From Henricia sp. BOLD:AAB3569 (Eukaryota > Echinodermata > Asteroidea > Spinulosida > Echinasteridae), in contig JBBELK010000297.1 in the NCBI GenBank assembly GCA_037783545.1, positions 1,922,001 through 1,986,000 of the forward strand: a stretch of DNA of 64,000 bases, read 5' to 3'. Under the pieces are notes generated by a model. The model ran no database searches and was not told the DNA's origin. It saw nothing but the letters and a program-made list of their open reading frames with translations. This document shows positions 11,597-21,309 of this stretch, piece by piece. A program made the position numbers and the translations under genes. Within the stretch, counting starts at the first letter, position 1. Every line of letters begins with the position of its first letter.

Positions 11597-12468
11597 TGTA
11601 AGCCACATGGCCCACATCGGGGTCAACACACTTCAATCAGAAAGTTAGGCAAATCACCCATCTAGAAGTAAATGTGGAAAGTGTCAAACTTTAATTAAAA
11701 AACATGCTCAAGCAGAACTTTAACAATAAATCAGCGCTGACTGAATAAACTTAAAGTAGGCCTATAGGTTTTATCAAACTACTTCAAGAAAAACCTTTTC
11801 TCTTTCACAAAAAAAAACAATACCGGTACATGTATACACACATTTCTTTTGGGCCCTAAATGTTCTCGAGTAAGGATATGAACTCTTGATTTCGCTCGCG
11901 ACAATCCAGTTCCAATCCAAATGTTTATCGATTGACTATAGTCAGATCAGTTCAGTTCACTAAGCCAGCTCAGTTTACGTACTCCCCATCATGACACAGC
12001 AACAGTGCAGATTCCGAGGAGTAACTTGATTCCAGACGGCTGTCCTAGTCCGAGTAACTGGGAATGGCTGTCCCCTGGACAGGTGAACTTGAAAGTTAGT
12101 GTCGACTCTGTCGAGTCCTATCTCCGCCAGCTGTCGGCACTGTTCTCCGAGAGAATACAGTTCACGTGGATCCAACAATCGATGGATCCGGAAGTATCCA
12201 AGAATATCTGGGGGTGGTACCTGAGGCCGGTACCTGAGATGTACTGAGATGTACCTGAGATGTACCTGAGATGTACCTGAGAGCCACAAGCTGCAAGATT
12301 CTTAATCAAATCGGGACCTGGCAGTCAATTCTAGAAAGGAATTTGGCCTTTGTTTGCACAAATCTCGCCAAACATGTGCGGAAACATGGCGCTCTCCATA
12401 AACGTTTCACGAACGTGTCTTCCGCGATCGCATGAGGGCGCGCTTCACCGTACCGCGCGGGCTACACA
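11597..12468 (-). repeat. 3' LTR of Gypsy element
   Basis: 872 bp matching 18945-19814 almost base for base. Differences seen are an A-run length change near 11810, one indel near 11840 and single substitutions. It carries a short tandem run of GAGATGTACCT at 12237-12285. Confidence 0.95.
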
Positions 12469-12477
12469 TCCCCCCTA

Positions 12478-15243
12478 CTAAACGTGTTGCAGCGTCCCGA
12501 TGCAACTTTTCTTTGCAGTGAGAAATGTAGGAATGACAAAATCTGGTATCCAGTGGCTCCAAGTGTTCGCATGCAACTGATGAGTCACTGGCTGGCCTAG
12601 CACCTCGTAGGTAAACCGCCTAGGGGGTCTCCGCTCTCTCGAGGACCTGAGCCCTTTCACTTCACTCTCACTGCCGGGTTCAGTTATACCAGTTTCCCCA
12701 GGAGGGTACTCAGTGGGGAGTTCCGTTCCTTGTACACGAGGTTCAGCTGAAGATAAATTGCTATCAGGTAGCGGGCTACAGCTGCCAACTTCAACTTCAG
12801 CACCAATATCCAACTCGCTACCGAGCTGAGGCGTCAGTTTATCAGCACAGGGAAAACCACTGAGTATAGTGCTGGGACACTCACTCTGGGTCACACTATT
12901 TGTGGTTGGCGGCAGGCTGCTTTCCTTAGCTCCAATACTGGGAGCTGCTTCCATTCGGCAGTCTCCTAGCTCTCGAGGCAGCTCAACGGGTAGTTGGGTT
13001 GCCCTGGTTACAGGTTCAGGTTGCCGTTTTGACTCAGGTGGGTCATCCGCAGGTAACTCTGCATCACCATCCTGTGATGCAATCCCATCTGATTCAAGAT
13101 CGTCCTTCAAAGCAGACGGACTGGGAACAAATGTCTCAGCTTCAGGATCCAACTGATGGGGACAAGGTGATGCGACTCTCTCTCCAGTGTTCTGTATAGT
13201 GAGCATACTGTCATCGTCCTGCTCATCTGACTGGGTGTATATTATGCTTGCCACTTCATGGTCAACCACAGGCAACGGTGATACTGGTAAGTCACCTCGG
13301 TCACGGGGCCAGATAGTAATGATGTTGTGATCATCATGGTCAGAGCCATCGTCATCATCACTGCCGTCAACGTCACATGAGGACAACTGACGAGGGTGCG
13401 AGAAAGACTTTTGCTTTGCTCGCTGTCTTGTCATTGGCTTCTCTGTAGGTTTTTTAACCGATGGGGACTCATCTCCAGTCAGACTTCCAATGGGCAGCAG
13501 CATATTGCGATGCAGTGTCCTCATCGCACCATCCCCTGTCTCTGGTTTCACTCTATAAACCGGTATACTGTCACTCGGGCGATCCACAACACAGTACACG
13601 GTGTCTTTCCACCTATCAGCCAGCTTGTGAGCACCCTTGAAACCAACATTGCGAAAAAGAACTCTATCCCCGGGTTGCAACTCACTTCCCCTCACTCTTA
13701 GATCATAACGTTGTTTGTTCGATGCTGCCAACTTTGCTGATTCTTTTGCTGCCAAGTTGTACGCATTTTCCAAGCTGCACCTGAGCTCAGACACATATTT
13801 AGTGTGGTCCTTATTGGTGACATTATCAGGCGTTGTTCCAAAACGGAGGTCAAGAGGCAGTCTTGCTTCTCTCCCAAACATTATGTAATACGGGGAGAAT
13901 CCCGTACTGTCATTGCGGGTGGAGTTGTACGCATGTACCAAAGGTGTAACGAACTTGCCCCATGTCTCCTTCTTATCTCGAGGAAGGGTGCCAAGCATGC
14001 TTATTAGTGTACGGTTAAACCGCTCCGGCTGTGGATCCCCTTGTGGATGGTATGGGGAAGTTCGCGATTTCTTTATCCCCAACAGACTTGTCAATTCCTT
14101 GATGAGATTGTTGTCAAATTCTCGGCCCTGGTCCGAGTGTATACGCTTGGGTAGACCATAGTGGAGGAAGTATCTCTCCCACAGTATCTTGGCTACTGTG
14201 CGCGATGATTTGTCCTTCGTAGGAAAAGCTTGCGCATAGCGTGAGAAATGGTCTGTGGCAACAAGAATGTACTGGTGGCCACTGCGGTCTTGTTCCAACT
14301 TCAAGAAGTCTATGCAGACCAATTCCAGGGGGTATGTCGTAGTGATGTTTACCAAGGGAGCAGCCACCTTCTGGGGCGTCTTGAAAGACACACACCGGGC
14401 GCAGTTTGAAACCCAATTCTCAATGCGAGTCGCCATCCTCGGCCAATAGAACCGCTGACGAGCTAAAGCCACACCTCGCTCGGCTCCCAAATGGCCCAAA
14501 TCATTATGTAGTCCGATGATAGCCCTCTCTCTGAAGTGGGTAGGGAGCACCAGTTGGAACAACTCCTTCCCTTTGGCATCAAGAACACGACGATACAATA
14601 CTCGTTCCCGTAGGGTAAGTCGATTAAACTGGCCCAACATCAGTCGAACTTCCTCAGGTAAAGTTGAGATCTGTCTAGGCTTTTCGCCCGCTTGGACAAA
14701 TTCGATAACCTGCTTGATGTTCTCATCTGCGGCCTGTTCGGTCTCCCAATTCACTGCATCTTCATCAACATCTGTTGTTAGACTAGGGGTTGCGTAGTCT
14801 GGAGGGATAGCTTCTGCACCAAAAGCCATGGAGTGGATAAGAGGATCTGGTTCCCTTCCAGTGGTACTTGGAACGTTTCGTCCCCCAGAGTCCACAATAT
14901 GCTGGAACGAAATAGCATCAACCATCTCCCCTTGGAGAGTTGAAGTGGGCTCCTCTACCTCGCCCTGAAGTCTGGCTTCCAGAATATGCATCTTTTCGAT
15001 CTGATCCCTCTCTGATGACTGCGTGAGCGAATCACTGTGTGGTCGGCGGGAAAGTGCATCCGCATCTCGGTTGCTGTAACCGGGCTTGTAGTGAATGGTG
15101 AAATCGTAAGTTGTCAGAGCTGCTAGCCATCGATGTCCGGTGGCGTCCAGCTTGGCAGAAGTAAGGACGTATGTTAATGGATTATTGTCGGTGAATACCT
15201 GGGTTCCTCTGGCTGTATACAAGTAATCCTTGAACTTGTCCAC
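12478..15243 (-). CDS. pol: Pol part 2: RNase H end and integrase, long C-terminal tail
   Basis: It continues RNase H (VFTDNNPLTYVLTSAKLDAT, HYKPGYSNRDADALSRRP). The integrase zinc domain is HNDLGHLGAERG ... CARC (HHCC), then catalytic Asp in CIDFLKLEQ and HSDQGREFD and Glu in QPERFNRTL. After the core come about 330 residues, acidic and Ser/Pro/Glu-rich (DDDDGSDHDDH near the middle), much longer than a usual integrase tail and without a chromodomain I can recognise. The first codon shown is not an ATG; this is the downstream half of pol in another frame. It ends 10 bp before the 3' LTR. Confidence 0.92.
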   Translation of the reverse strand: MDKFKDYLYTARGTQVFTDNNPLTYVLTSAKLDATGHRWLAALTTYDFTIHYKPGYSNRDADALSRRPHSDSLTQSSERDQIEKMHILEARLQGEVEEPTSTLQGEMVDAISFQHIVDSGGRNVPSTTGREPDPLIHSMAFGAEAIPPDYATPSLTTDVDEDAVNWETEQAADENIKQVIEFVQAGEKPRQISTLPEEVRLMLGQFNRLTLRERVLYRRVLDAKGKELFQLVLPTHFRERAIIGLHNDLGHLGAERGVALARQRFYWPRMATRIENWVSNCARCVSFKTPQKVAAPLVNITTTYPLELVCIDFLKLEQDRSGHQYILVATDHFSRYAQAFPTKDKSSRTVAKILWERYFLHYGLPKRIHSDQGREFDNNLIKELTSLLGIKKSRTSPYHPQGDPQPERFNRTLISMLGTLPRDKKETWGKFVTPLVHAYNSTRNDSTGFSPYYIMFGREARLPLDLRFGTTPDNVTNKDHTKYVSELRCSLENAYNLAAKESAKLAASNKQRYDLRVRGSELQPGDRVLFRNVGFKGAHKLADRWKDTVYCVVDRPSDSIPVYRVKPETGDGAMRTLHRNMLLPIGSLTGDESPSVKKPTEKPMTRQRAKQKSFSHPRQLSSCDVDGSDDDDGSDHDDHNIITIWPRDRGDLPVSPLPVVDHEVASIIYTQSDEQDDDSMLTIQNTGERVASPCPHQLDPEAETFVPSPSALKDDLESDGIASQDGDAELPADDPPESKRQPEPVTRATQLPVELPRELGDCRMEAAPSIGAKESSLPPTTNSVTQSECPSTILSGFPCADKLTPQLGSELDIGAEVEVGSCSPLPDSNLSSAEPRVQGTELPTEYPPGETGITEPGSESEVKGLRSSRERRPPRRFTYEVLGQPVTHQLHANTWSHWIPDFVIPTFLTAKKSCIGTLQHV

Positions 15244-15260
15244 AATCGCCCACTTGAGTG

Positions 15261-17447
15261 CTAAAAATTCAAGCTTGTGCGCTGGATAATTTTTTTCTCC
15301 GATGGAGTCAGCCCACGGCTGGCGTAAGCAACTGGTCTCAGCCTACCCTCAGACTCCTGGCACAAAACACCACCAAGACCATCCCTACTAGCGTCCACAT
15401 GCAGTACAAATGGACGATTCATGTCCGCAAAGGCCAAAACCGGGGCTGAACACAACTTGTCTTTTAACTCCTGAAAAGCCTGCTGGCACTTGGGTGTCCA
15501 TTGTTGCGCAAATGGCACTTTCAAACCTCTACCTGGATCCCTATTACAGGTCTGACCTCTTGCATAGTTACTTTGAAATTCAGCAGTCAACTCATGTAAG
15601 GACTTTGCAATCTTTGCATATCCATCAATAAATCGCCGATAATAACCGGTCAGTCCGAGGAAAGACCGCAACTGTCTTGCATTAGTCGGGGATGGCCATG
15701 ACTTAATTGCCTCCACCTTCTGTGGGTCTGTTCTTACGCCCTCTTCTGAAACTACATGTCCAAGGTATTTGACAGAAGTACAGCACAACTGACATTTTTC
15801 AGGAGCAATCTTTAGCCCATACTCGGCTAAACGATCAAACACTCTGGCCAAACGCTTCTCCATCTCCTCTAAGGTAGGGGCAAAGATGATGACATCATCC
15901 ATGTACACTAGTACCTCTGCCAAGTTCAGGCCTGCCATACATCTCTCCATGAGTCTTTGGAAAGTAGCTGGTGCCCCTTTGACGCCTTGAGGCATCCGCT
16001 CAAATTGGAAAAATCCAGCTGGACAAATAAAAGCAGTTTTGTCCTTGTCGGTGGGTTTCATCGGTATTTGATAGTAGCCTGACTTTAGGTCGATCACAGA
16101 GAACCATTTGCACCCATGTAAACAATCCAGAGCCTCCTGCACGATGGGAACCACGTACTGATCGGGTACAGTCCTGGCGTTCAAAGTACGATAGTCCACA
16201 CAGAGGCGCATCTGCCCATTCTTCTTGCGTACTATAACTATGGGCGAAGCATATCGGCTTTTGGACTCTGTGATCACCCCAATGTCCAGTAGGTGCTGAA
16301 GATGATCTCGTAGGTCTCGCAGGTCGGCTGGAGCTACACGACGTGACCTCTCCCGAAAGGGAGTCTCGTCAGTGATTTTGATGTCATGATATATTTCCTG
16401 AGTCAAACCAACATCCCACTCATGTCTGGAGAAGATTCCTGATTGCCCATAAGCCAATTTGAGGATCCTGTCTCTCCACTGTTTGTCTATGGGACCCCAA
16501 GCGAATGGTAGTTTCCCAAACTCTTCCTTGGTAATTGGCGAAGATGCTTTCTTCTGCGATGAGCTACCAGTATTTTCAGAACTAGCACTGGTTGTTCTCA
16601 TCTGTGCTGATGTCGTTGCTGAGGAGACGGGTCTATCCTGCGATCCTGGCTGTACACTACTCACTGAAACTGGTAGGAAAGCTTCGGCCAAAACACAGTT
16701 CTTTGGTAAGTGCAGGTCCACATCAGTCTGATTCTGCACACACACCTTCACCTTTTGAAAACCAGTTCCAATCTGTGCCAGCGAGCAAACTGTGTTGATA
16801 CCAGTGGGTATTTTACGCAGGTGTGGGACATCCAGTAGAGCAGTCACTGGTCTCCCCAATCCATTTCGAACAGTGCCCGAAATGTACTTAAGCGAGTTGG
16901 CAGGGACTATCACCTGATCTCTAGTACGACATGTCACAAGGCCAATCTTTCCTGCTGGTCCTGCCTTCCGTGAAACTTCGAAATCTTCATAGATTCTCCG
17001 ACATGCTGCACTGATGCCAGAGTCATTCCATATTTTCCCTTTCTGGTGGTCGAAGAGATGTTTGTAGCAACTGCGGAAAGCTCCTGAATTTGTACCCACA
17101 ACTAGTTGGTACGGTGTTGCATCACGACAATCAGGAACAACCAAAACCACCGTGGGAGATGACTGACTTGTGCCACAGAATGCTGGATCAAACCCAATGG
17201 TCAATCTGGTCCAACCTAAATATGGTATCTGTCCACCTCCACCATGCCAAAGCACTAAGTCTTCAAGTGGACACAAGGGCTTATTTAGGCGTCGAAAAAA
17301 GCTTTCGTATATCAAAGTGACCTGTGATCCTGAATCCAACAGACACTTGGCCCAGTTGCCATCAATGCAACAATCCTCCACCAAATCCCCTCCGACAAGC
17401 CCCACAGGAATGTCAGTTCCAGTATAATAATTAACATCGGGCCTTAA
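15261..17447 (-). CDS. pol: Pol part 1: protease and reverse transcriptase
   Basis: The frame is open from the gag end, in the -1 frame relative to gag, so Gag-Pol probably forms by -1 frameshifting; there is no ATG at the start. The aspartic protease motif is LLDSGSQVTLI near the N-terminus. RT runs from about FRERSRRVAPADLRDLRD, with RLCVDYRTLN, SVIDLKSGYYQIPM, the LVYMDDVIIFA active site (YMDD at 15894-15905) and FLGLTGYYRRFI. The start of RNase H (FVLHVDASRDGLGG) follows. The frame stops just after a seven-A run at 15290-15296, in the middle of RNase H. Confidence 0.93.
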   Translation of the reverse strand, partial: LRPDVNYYTGTDIPVGLVGGDLVEDCCIDGNWAKCLLDSGSQVTLIYESFFRRLNKPLCPLEDLVLWHGGGGQIPYLGWTRLTIGFDPAFCGTSQSSPTVVLVVPDCRDATPYQLVVGTNSGAFRSCYKHLFDHQKGKIWNDSGISAACRRIYEDFEVSRKAGPAGKIGLVTCRTRDQVIVPANSLKYISGTVRNGLGRPVTALLDVPHLRKIPTGINTVCSLAQIGTGFQKVKVCVQNQTDVDLHLPKNCVLAEAFLPVSVSSVQPGSQDRPVSSATTSAQMRTTSASSENTGSSSQKKASSPITKEEFGKLPFAWGPIDKQWRDRILKLAYGQSGIFSRHEWDVGLTQEIYHDIKITDETPFRERSRRVAPADLRDLRDHLQHLLDIGVITESKSRYASPIVIVRKKNGQMRLCVDYRTLNARTVPDQYVVPIVQEALDCLHGCKWFSVIDLKSGYYQIPMKPTDKDKTAFICPAGFFQFERMPQGVKGAPATFQRLMERCMAGLNLAEVLVYMDDVIIFAPTLEEMEKRLARVFDRLAEYGLKIAPEKCQLCCTSVKYLGHVVSEEGVRTDPQKVEAIKSWPSPTNARQLRSFLGLTGYYRRFIDGYAKIAKSLHELTAEFQSNYARGQTCNRDPGRGLKVPFAQQWTPKCQQAFQELKDKLCSAPVLAFADMNRPFVLHVDASRDGLGGVLCQESEGRLRPVAYASRGLTPSEKKIIQRTSLNF

Positions 17448-18691
17448 TTCTCGGGTTTGGGCTTCTGGATGGCCCTCTCCAGCCGCCCTTTTCCGTTTCC
17501 CTGAAGGAAAGAAATAAGTTGGTCATTTACCCTCTGTAGGTTCTCGGACTTCTCACACTTTGTCTTGTAGTGGCCGTCTTCGCCACATCGGTAGCAGAAT
17601 CTTGGGCGTGCATCATATTGTCTACGCCTGACTGGCTTTTCGGCAACTTGCGTCCGACTCTTGGCCTGCTTGGGGTTGGCTTCGAACACACCGATGTCTC
17701 TTTCTCCCCTCCGGCTCATCTTAGCCTGTTGTTCCGCTTCCTCTCTCCTCACCATCTGCAACAATGTCAGGTAAGTAGGCGGATTATTCCTGAGGTCTTT
17801 TAGTCTTAAATTCACCAGCAGAATTTCGTCGAAAAGCACTCCTTTTGTAAACTGCTCAAGTAATAGTGTGTTTGACTTCTCCCGTTGGGCTGCACCCTTT
17901 CGTACCAGCTTCCTCAGTATGCCCTGCAATCGAGTCAAAAACTCTGATGGCATTTCACCACGATTTTGATGCGTAGAGTGAAACAGCAGGCTGAGCTTCT
18001 CAGGTGACTCTGTACTTCCGAACGCTAGCTCCAGAGCGGCGAGGTATTCATCGGCCGTCGCTTGAGGGCGCTCTCTGCGGAGGTCGGTGATGATACTGGC
18101 AGCAGGGGGGCGAAGAGCATCTCGCAATCGTCGTCTCTTTTCCGAGTCCTCTCGTTCCTCTTCGAGCTGCCCCTGGACAAGTTCTATCCAGGTATCGAAA
18201 CTGTCCTCGTCCTTGGCTGGAGATTTCAGTCCGGAGAAAGGACGTAGCTTCCGTCCACCAACGGCGCATAACGACATAGCTTGGCTCAAAGAAGTCTTTG
18301 GTGCCTCTGTTTCTTGGGGTCGAGATCCACCTTGATCTCCCAAAATGTCCCTGACTAAGACGCGACTCTTGAACTTCGCTGTAGCATTTAGTCGGTATAT
18401 TCGCAGCAACACTTCATTTCCATCAATGGGGACGGCAAAGGTACCCGAACTAGGGAGGGTCACTTCGCCAACTTCACATTCAAACTCACACAAGAGAATA
18501 GTCTCCCCTTGCCATTCTTGACGGGACACGCCCACTAGGCGGTTGACCTTCTTAGCCAGGCTTCTAGTAACGGACTCTGTCGAAGAAGACAACGGTTCCT
18601 CACTGCAAAGAAGAAGAGCGCAGGCCGGACGAATATCGTCTTTCTTGCACCAATCGCGCCCGAACTGCAAAATCTCACCACTGTCCGCCAT
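17444..18691 (-). CDS. gag: Gag with PNMA-like domains and CCHC knuckle
   Basis: 415 codons from the ATG at 18691 (MADSGEILQFGRDWCKK); the open frame extends 10 codons further without an ATG. The N-terminal 110 residues resemble the RNA-binding-like N-terminal domain of vertebrate PNMA proteins (the RDWC motif then a hydrophobic strand). The central part, from KLRPFSGLKSP through SFDTWIELVQ, EKRRRLRDAL and ALELAFGSTES to LLQMVRREE, follows the PNMA capsid-domain pattern. The C-terminus has CYRCGEDGHYKTKC, a CX2CX4HX4C nucleocapsid knuckle. It forms the particle and packages RNA. Homology to PNMA is by eye from family knowledge. Confidence 0.88.
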   Translation of the reverse strand: MADSGEILQFGRDWCKKDDIRPACALLLCSEEPLSSSTESVTRSLAKKVNRLVGVSRQEWQGETILLCEFECEVGEVTLPSSGTFAVPIDGNEVLLRIYRLNATAKFKSRVLVRDILGDQGGSRPQETEAPKTSLSQAMSLCAVGGRKLRPFSGLKSPAKDEDSFDTWIELVQGQLEEEREDSEKRRRLRDALRPPAASIITDLRRERPQATADEYLAALELAFGSTESPEKLSLLFHSTHQNRGEMPSEFLTRLQGILRKLVRKGAAQREKSNTLLLEQFTKGVLFDEILLVNLRLKDLRNNPPTYLTLLQMVRREEAEQQAKMSRRGERDIGVFEANPKQAKSRTQVAEKPVRRRQYDARPRFCYRCGEDGHYKTKCEKSENLQRVNDQLISFLQGNGKGRLERAIQKPKPEN

Positions 18692-18921
18692 GTTTAGCGC
18701 AAAATTCAACGCGCACAACAAAACTCAAAAACGCACTCTTCAAAAACGCTAGCATGAGCAAAAAAAATGTAAAATCTCAGCTTATGGCTCTCAAAAAAAT
18801 CCTACAGTAGTTAACCAGTCACTGCATGGTGATTCATCCATCAATCTGACAAAAATGTGTATGTGTGCCCTGTTAACTATTGCCAAATGAAAACAGACCA
18901 AGCCCCTTTAAATGTTACGCC

Positions 18922-18939
18922 GTCCTGGCAAGGTCGCCA
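18922..18939 (-). other. Candidate primer binding site
   Basis: In minus orientation, TGGCGACCTTGCCAGGAC begins 5 nt after the 5' LTR. It starts with the expected TGG (complement of tRNA CCA). I could not name the tRNA. Confidence 0.6.
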
Positions 18940-18944
18940 TGAAA

Positions 18945-19814
18945 TGTAAGCCACATGGCCCACATCGGGGTCAACACACTTCAATCAGAAAGTTAGGCAA
19001 ATCACCCATCTAGAAGTAAATGTGGAAAGTGTCAAACTTTAATTAAAAAACATGCTCAAGCAGAACTTTAACAATAAATCAGCGCTGACTGAATAAACTT
19101 AAAGTAGGCCTATAGGTTTTATCAAACTACTTCAAGAAAAACCTTTTCTCTTTCACAAAAAAAACAATACCGGTACATGTATACACAATTTCTTTTGGGC
19201 CCTAAATGTTCTCGAGTAAGGATATGAACTCCTGATTTCGCTCGCGACAATCCAGTTCCAATCCAAATGTTTATCGATTGACTATAGTCAGATCAGTTCA
19301 GTTCACTAAGCCAGCTCAGTTTACGTACTCCCCATCATGACACAGCAACAGTGCAGATTCCGAGGAGTAACTTGATTCCAGACGGCTGTCCTAGTCCGAG
19401 TAACTGGGAATGGCTGTCCCCTGGACAGGTGAACTTGAAAGTTAGTGTCGACTCTGTCGAGTCCTATCTCCGCCAGCTGTCGGCACTGTTCTCCGAGAGA
19501 ATACAGTTCACGTGGATCCAACAATCGATGGATCCGGAAGTATCCAAGAATATCTGGGGGTGGTACCTGAGGCCGGTACCTGAGATGTACTGAGATGTAC
19601 CTGAGATGTACCTGAGATGTACCTGAGAGCCACAAGCTGCAAGATTCTTAATCAAATCGGGACCTGGCAGTCAATTCTAGAAAGGAATTTGGCCTTTGTT
19701 TGCACAAATCTCGCCAAACATGTGCGGAAACATGGCGCTCTCCATAAACGTTTCACGAACGTGTCTTCCGCGATCGCATGAGGGCGCGCTTCACCGTACC
19801 GCGCGGGCTACACA
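18945..19814 (-). repeat. 5' LTR of Gypsy element
   Basis: Near-identical partner of the LTR at 11597. It would hold the promoter for the minus-strand transcript. The same GAGATGTACCT run is present at about 19584-19632. Confidence 0.95.
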
Positions 19815-19881
19815 TGCACTGTTACACAATCTTTTGGACTTCAATCAATAGACTGCCGAAGTGAATACGCCACCTTTTGTT

Positions 19882-20001
19882 GGTTGCCCAGGCAATTGGA
19901 TCTAAATTAAAAACCACGTACTCAACCGTGTCTTAGTGTTTTTCCAATGGTACTTTTCCCGACGGCCATGATAATTTAGATCCAATTGCCATGGCAACGC
20001 A
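19882..20001. mobile_element. Foldback MITE next to Gypsy LTR
   Basis: GTTGCCCAGGCAATTGGATC + TAAATTA at about 19882-19908 faces TAATTTAGATCCAATTGCCA + TGGCAAC at about 19973-20000. Arms of 27 bp with one indel. Confidence 0.9.
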
Positions 20002-20838
20002 CGTCACACTTCGGCTGTCTATTTATTGAAATGCAACCCGAAAGCGTTGATGCCACAATTAGTATACCAGTACACTGCAATGGTTGTAATGCTATTGCAT
20101 TGCGGATATGGATCCACCATGTAGCCAGCGCGCTATGGACACATATACATGTACGCCACGTGGGCGTATCATGCACTTTGGATCATGCATAATACATGAC
20201 TGAGGAGAGCGAACCAACCAGAGGCTTCAGTTAGGGTCCATAGCGAATATGTGGTACGGAAAGAAAATCGCCTACCAGACCTTAAATTCAGTCTAGTCAA
20301 AAAATTGTTAGTCCGGGTACCAGACTATCGTGCTGCATTGCACTGCAAGCGTCCTGATTGGTCCAGCAGGGGCGACAAGATTTCTGTCGCTTGTCCCACC
20401 ACCAAATGGGGTCTTTTTCAACAGGGCCACTGTACGCAGGAGTTAGGGAGTACGTTAAAGGAGCACTGTTGCAAGAGGATGGCTCAGCCATACTCAATGG
20501 GACCTGTAGGCCGTACGGTGTGAAGTGTTTACTTCTTGGTTCGTTCCAACTCAACGGGTCTAGGAGAACTCGGTGTTGTAGACACAGTAATAACCGAAGA
20601 ACATTGTTCCGAAAAGTTCTCCAAAATAGCATCAGTCAAATTTGAGAATTTGAACGATCAAAATCGGCACTATAATAGACAGCGACGGAGCACTCTTTAT
20701 AGTTGTTATGCGGTGGCGCTTTACAAATATATGCGCATCGGCAGCACGTGATGCAGATTGCCCAATCATAATCCGGGATTCGGCCGGTCAAAGGTTAGGC
20801 AACTAGGCAACTGTTGCCATGCCGTGTACAGTGTGAAA

Positions 20839-21309
20839 ATGGCGTCCACCGACACGACCGACGTGAGTTTGCCGAAATGTCTGATCCATCTACATTCGGT
20901 AACGACAGAGAATCCGCAGCTTTTATCTGAAGTACGTTGGTCAAAAATTGTTGAATGCTCCAAAAAATGGATCGATTTTCGCGGAAGTGATAAATTACTC
21001 GCAGAAAAGTTGGACAGTTTAGGTCACTTGGACGTTTCGTTTGTGGACGCTCGCCAGAAACAGCCAGACATGGGGTTTCACCCAACGTGCTATCGCCGGT
21101 ACATCGATTCCAAACGGCTCAGGGCTGCAGAAAAACGATTCCAAGAAGAAAGTGCACCATTAGCAGAAGCACACTCGCCTCCTAAAAGACCTCGGCTCCG
21201 GGCAGCGTCTTCTTCGTGCGGGTCGCTGATACAGATGAAGAAGACTCAATGGAAGAAGATGTATGAATCAAAACTTTTGACAAACAAGTGGGCCAAATAT
21301 TCCTTGTAA
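20839..21309 (+). CDS. Hypothetical protein, likely first exon
   Basis: I do not recognise this family with certainty. The ATG at 20839 (gtgaaaATGGCG) opens a 156-codon frame. It has CLIHLHS near residue 15, WSKIVECSKKWIDF, a basic/amphipathic segment and FHPTCYRRYID near residue 90; the spaced Cys and His residues could bind zinc. A KRPRLR patch looks like a nuclear signal. Near 21220-21260 the +1 frame becomes strongly acidic (VADTDEEDSMEEDV) while the reading frame becomes Lys-rich, which hints at a frameshift. A donor-like GAT/gtatga lies at 21260/21261. Similar proteins in marine invertebrates are often transposon-linked. No downstream exon found. Confidence 0.5.
   Translation: MASTDTTDVSLPKCLIHLHSVTTENPQLLSEVRWSKIVECSKKWIDFRGSDKLLAEKLDSLGHLDVSFVDARQKQPDMGFHPTCYRRYIDSKRLRAAEKRFQEESAPLAEAHSPPKRPRLRAASSSCGSLIQMKKTQWKKMYESKLLTNKWAKYSL

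Larger units (their letters stand above)
11597..19814 (-). mobile_element. Ty3/Gypsy LTR retrotransposon with PNMA-like Gag
   Basis: Full-length element of 8.2 kb on the minus strand: 5' LTR on the right (18945-19814), PBS, gag, pol, polypurine tract (GTAGGGGGGATG beside the left LTR), 3' LTR (11597-12468). LTRs end TGTGTAGCC...GGCTTACA and differ at only a few positions in 870 bp, so the insertion is young. No clear 5-bp target duplication (GTATG against TGCAC; TATG against CATG if the LTR is taken 2 bp shorter). Pol order is protease, RT, RNase H, integrase, as in Ty3/Gypsy. One frameshift breaks pol. Confidence 0.95.
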
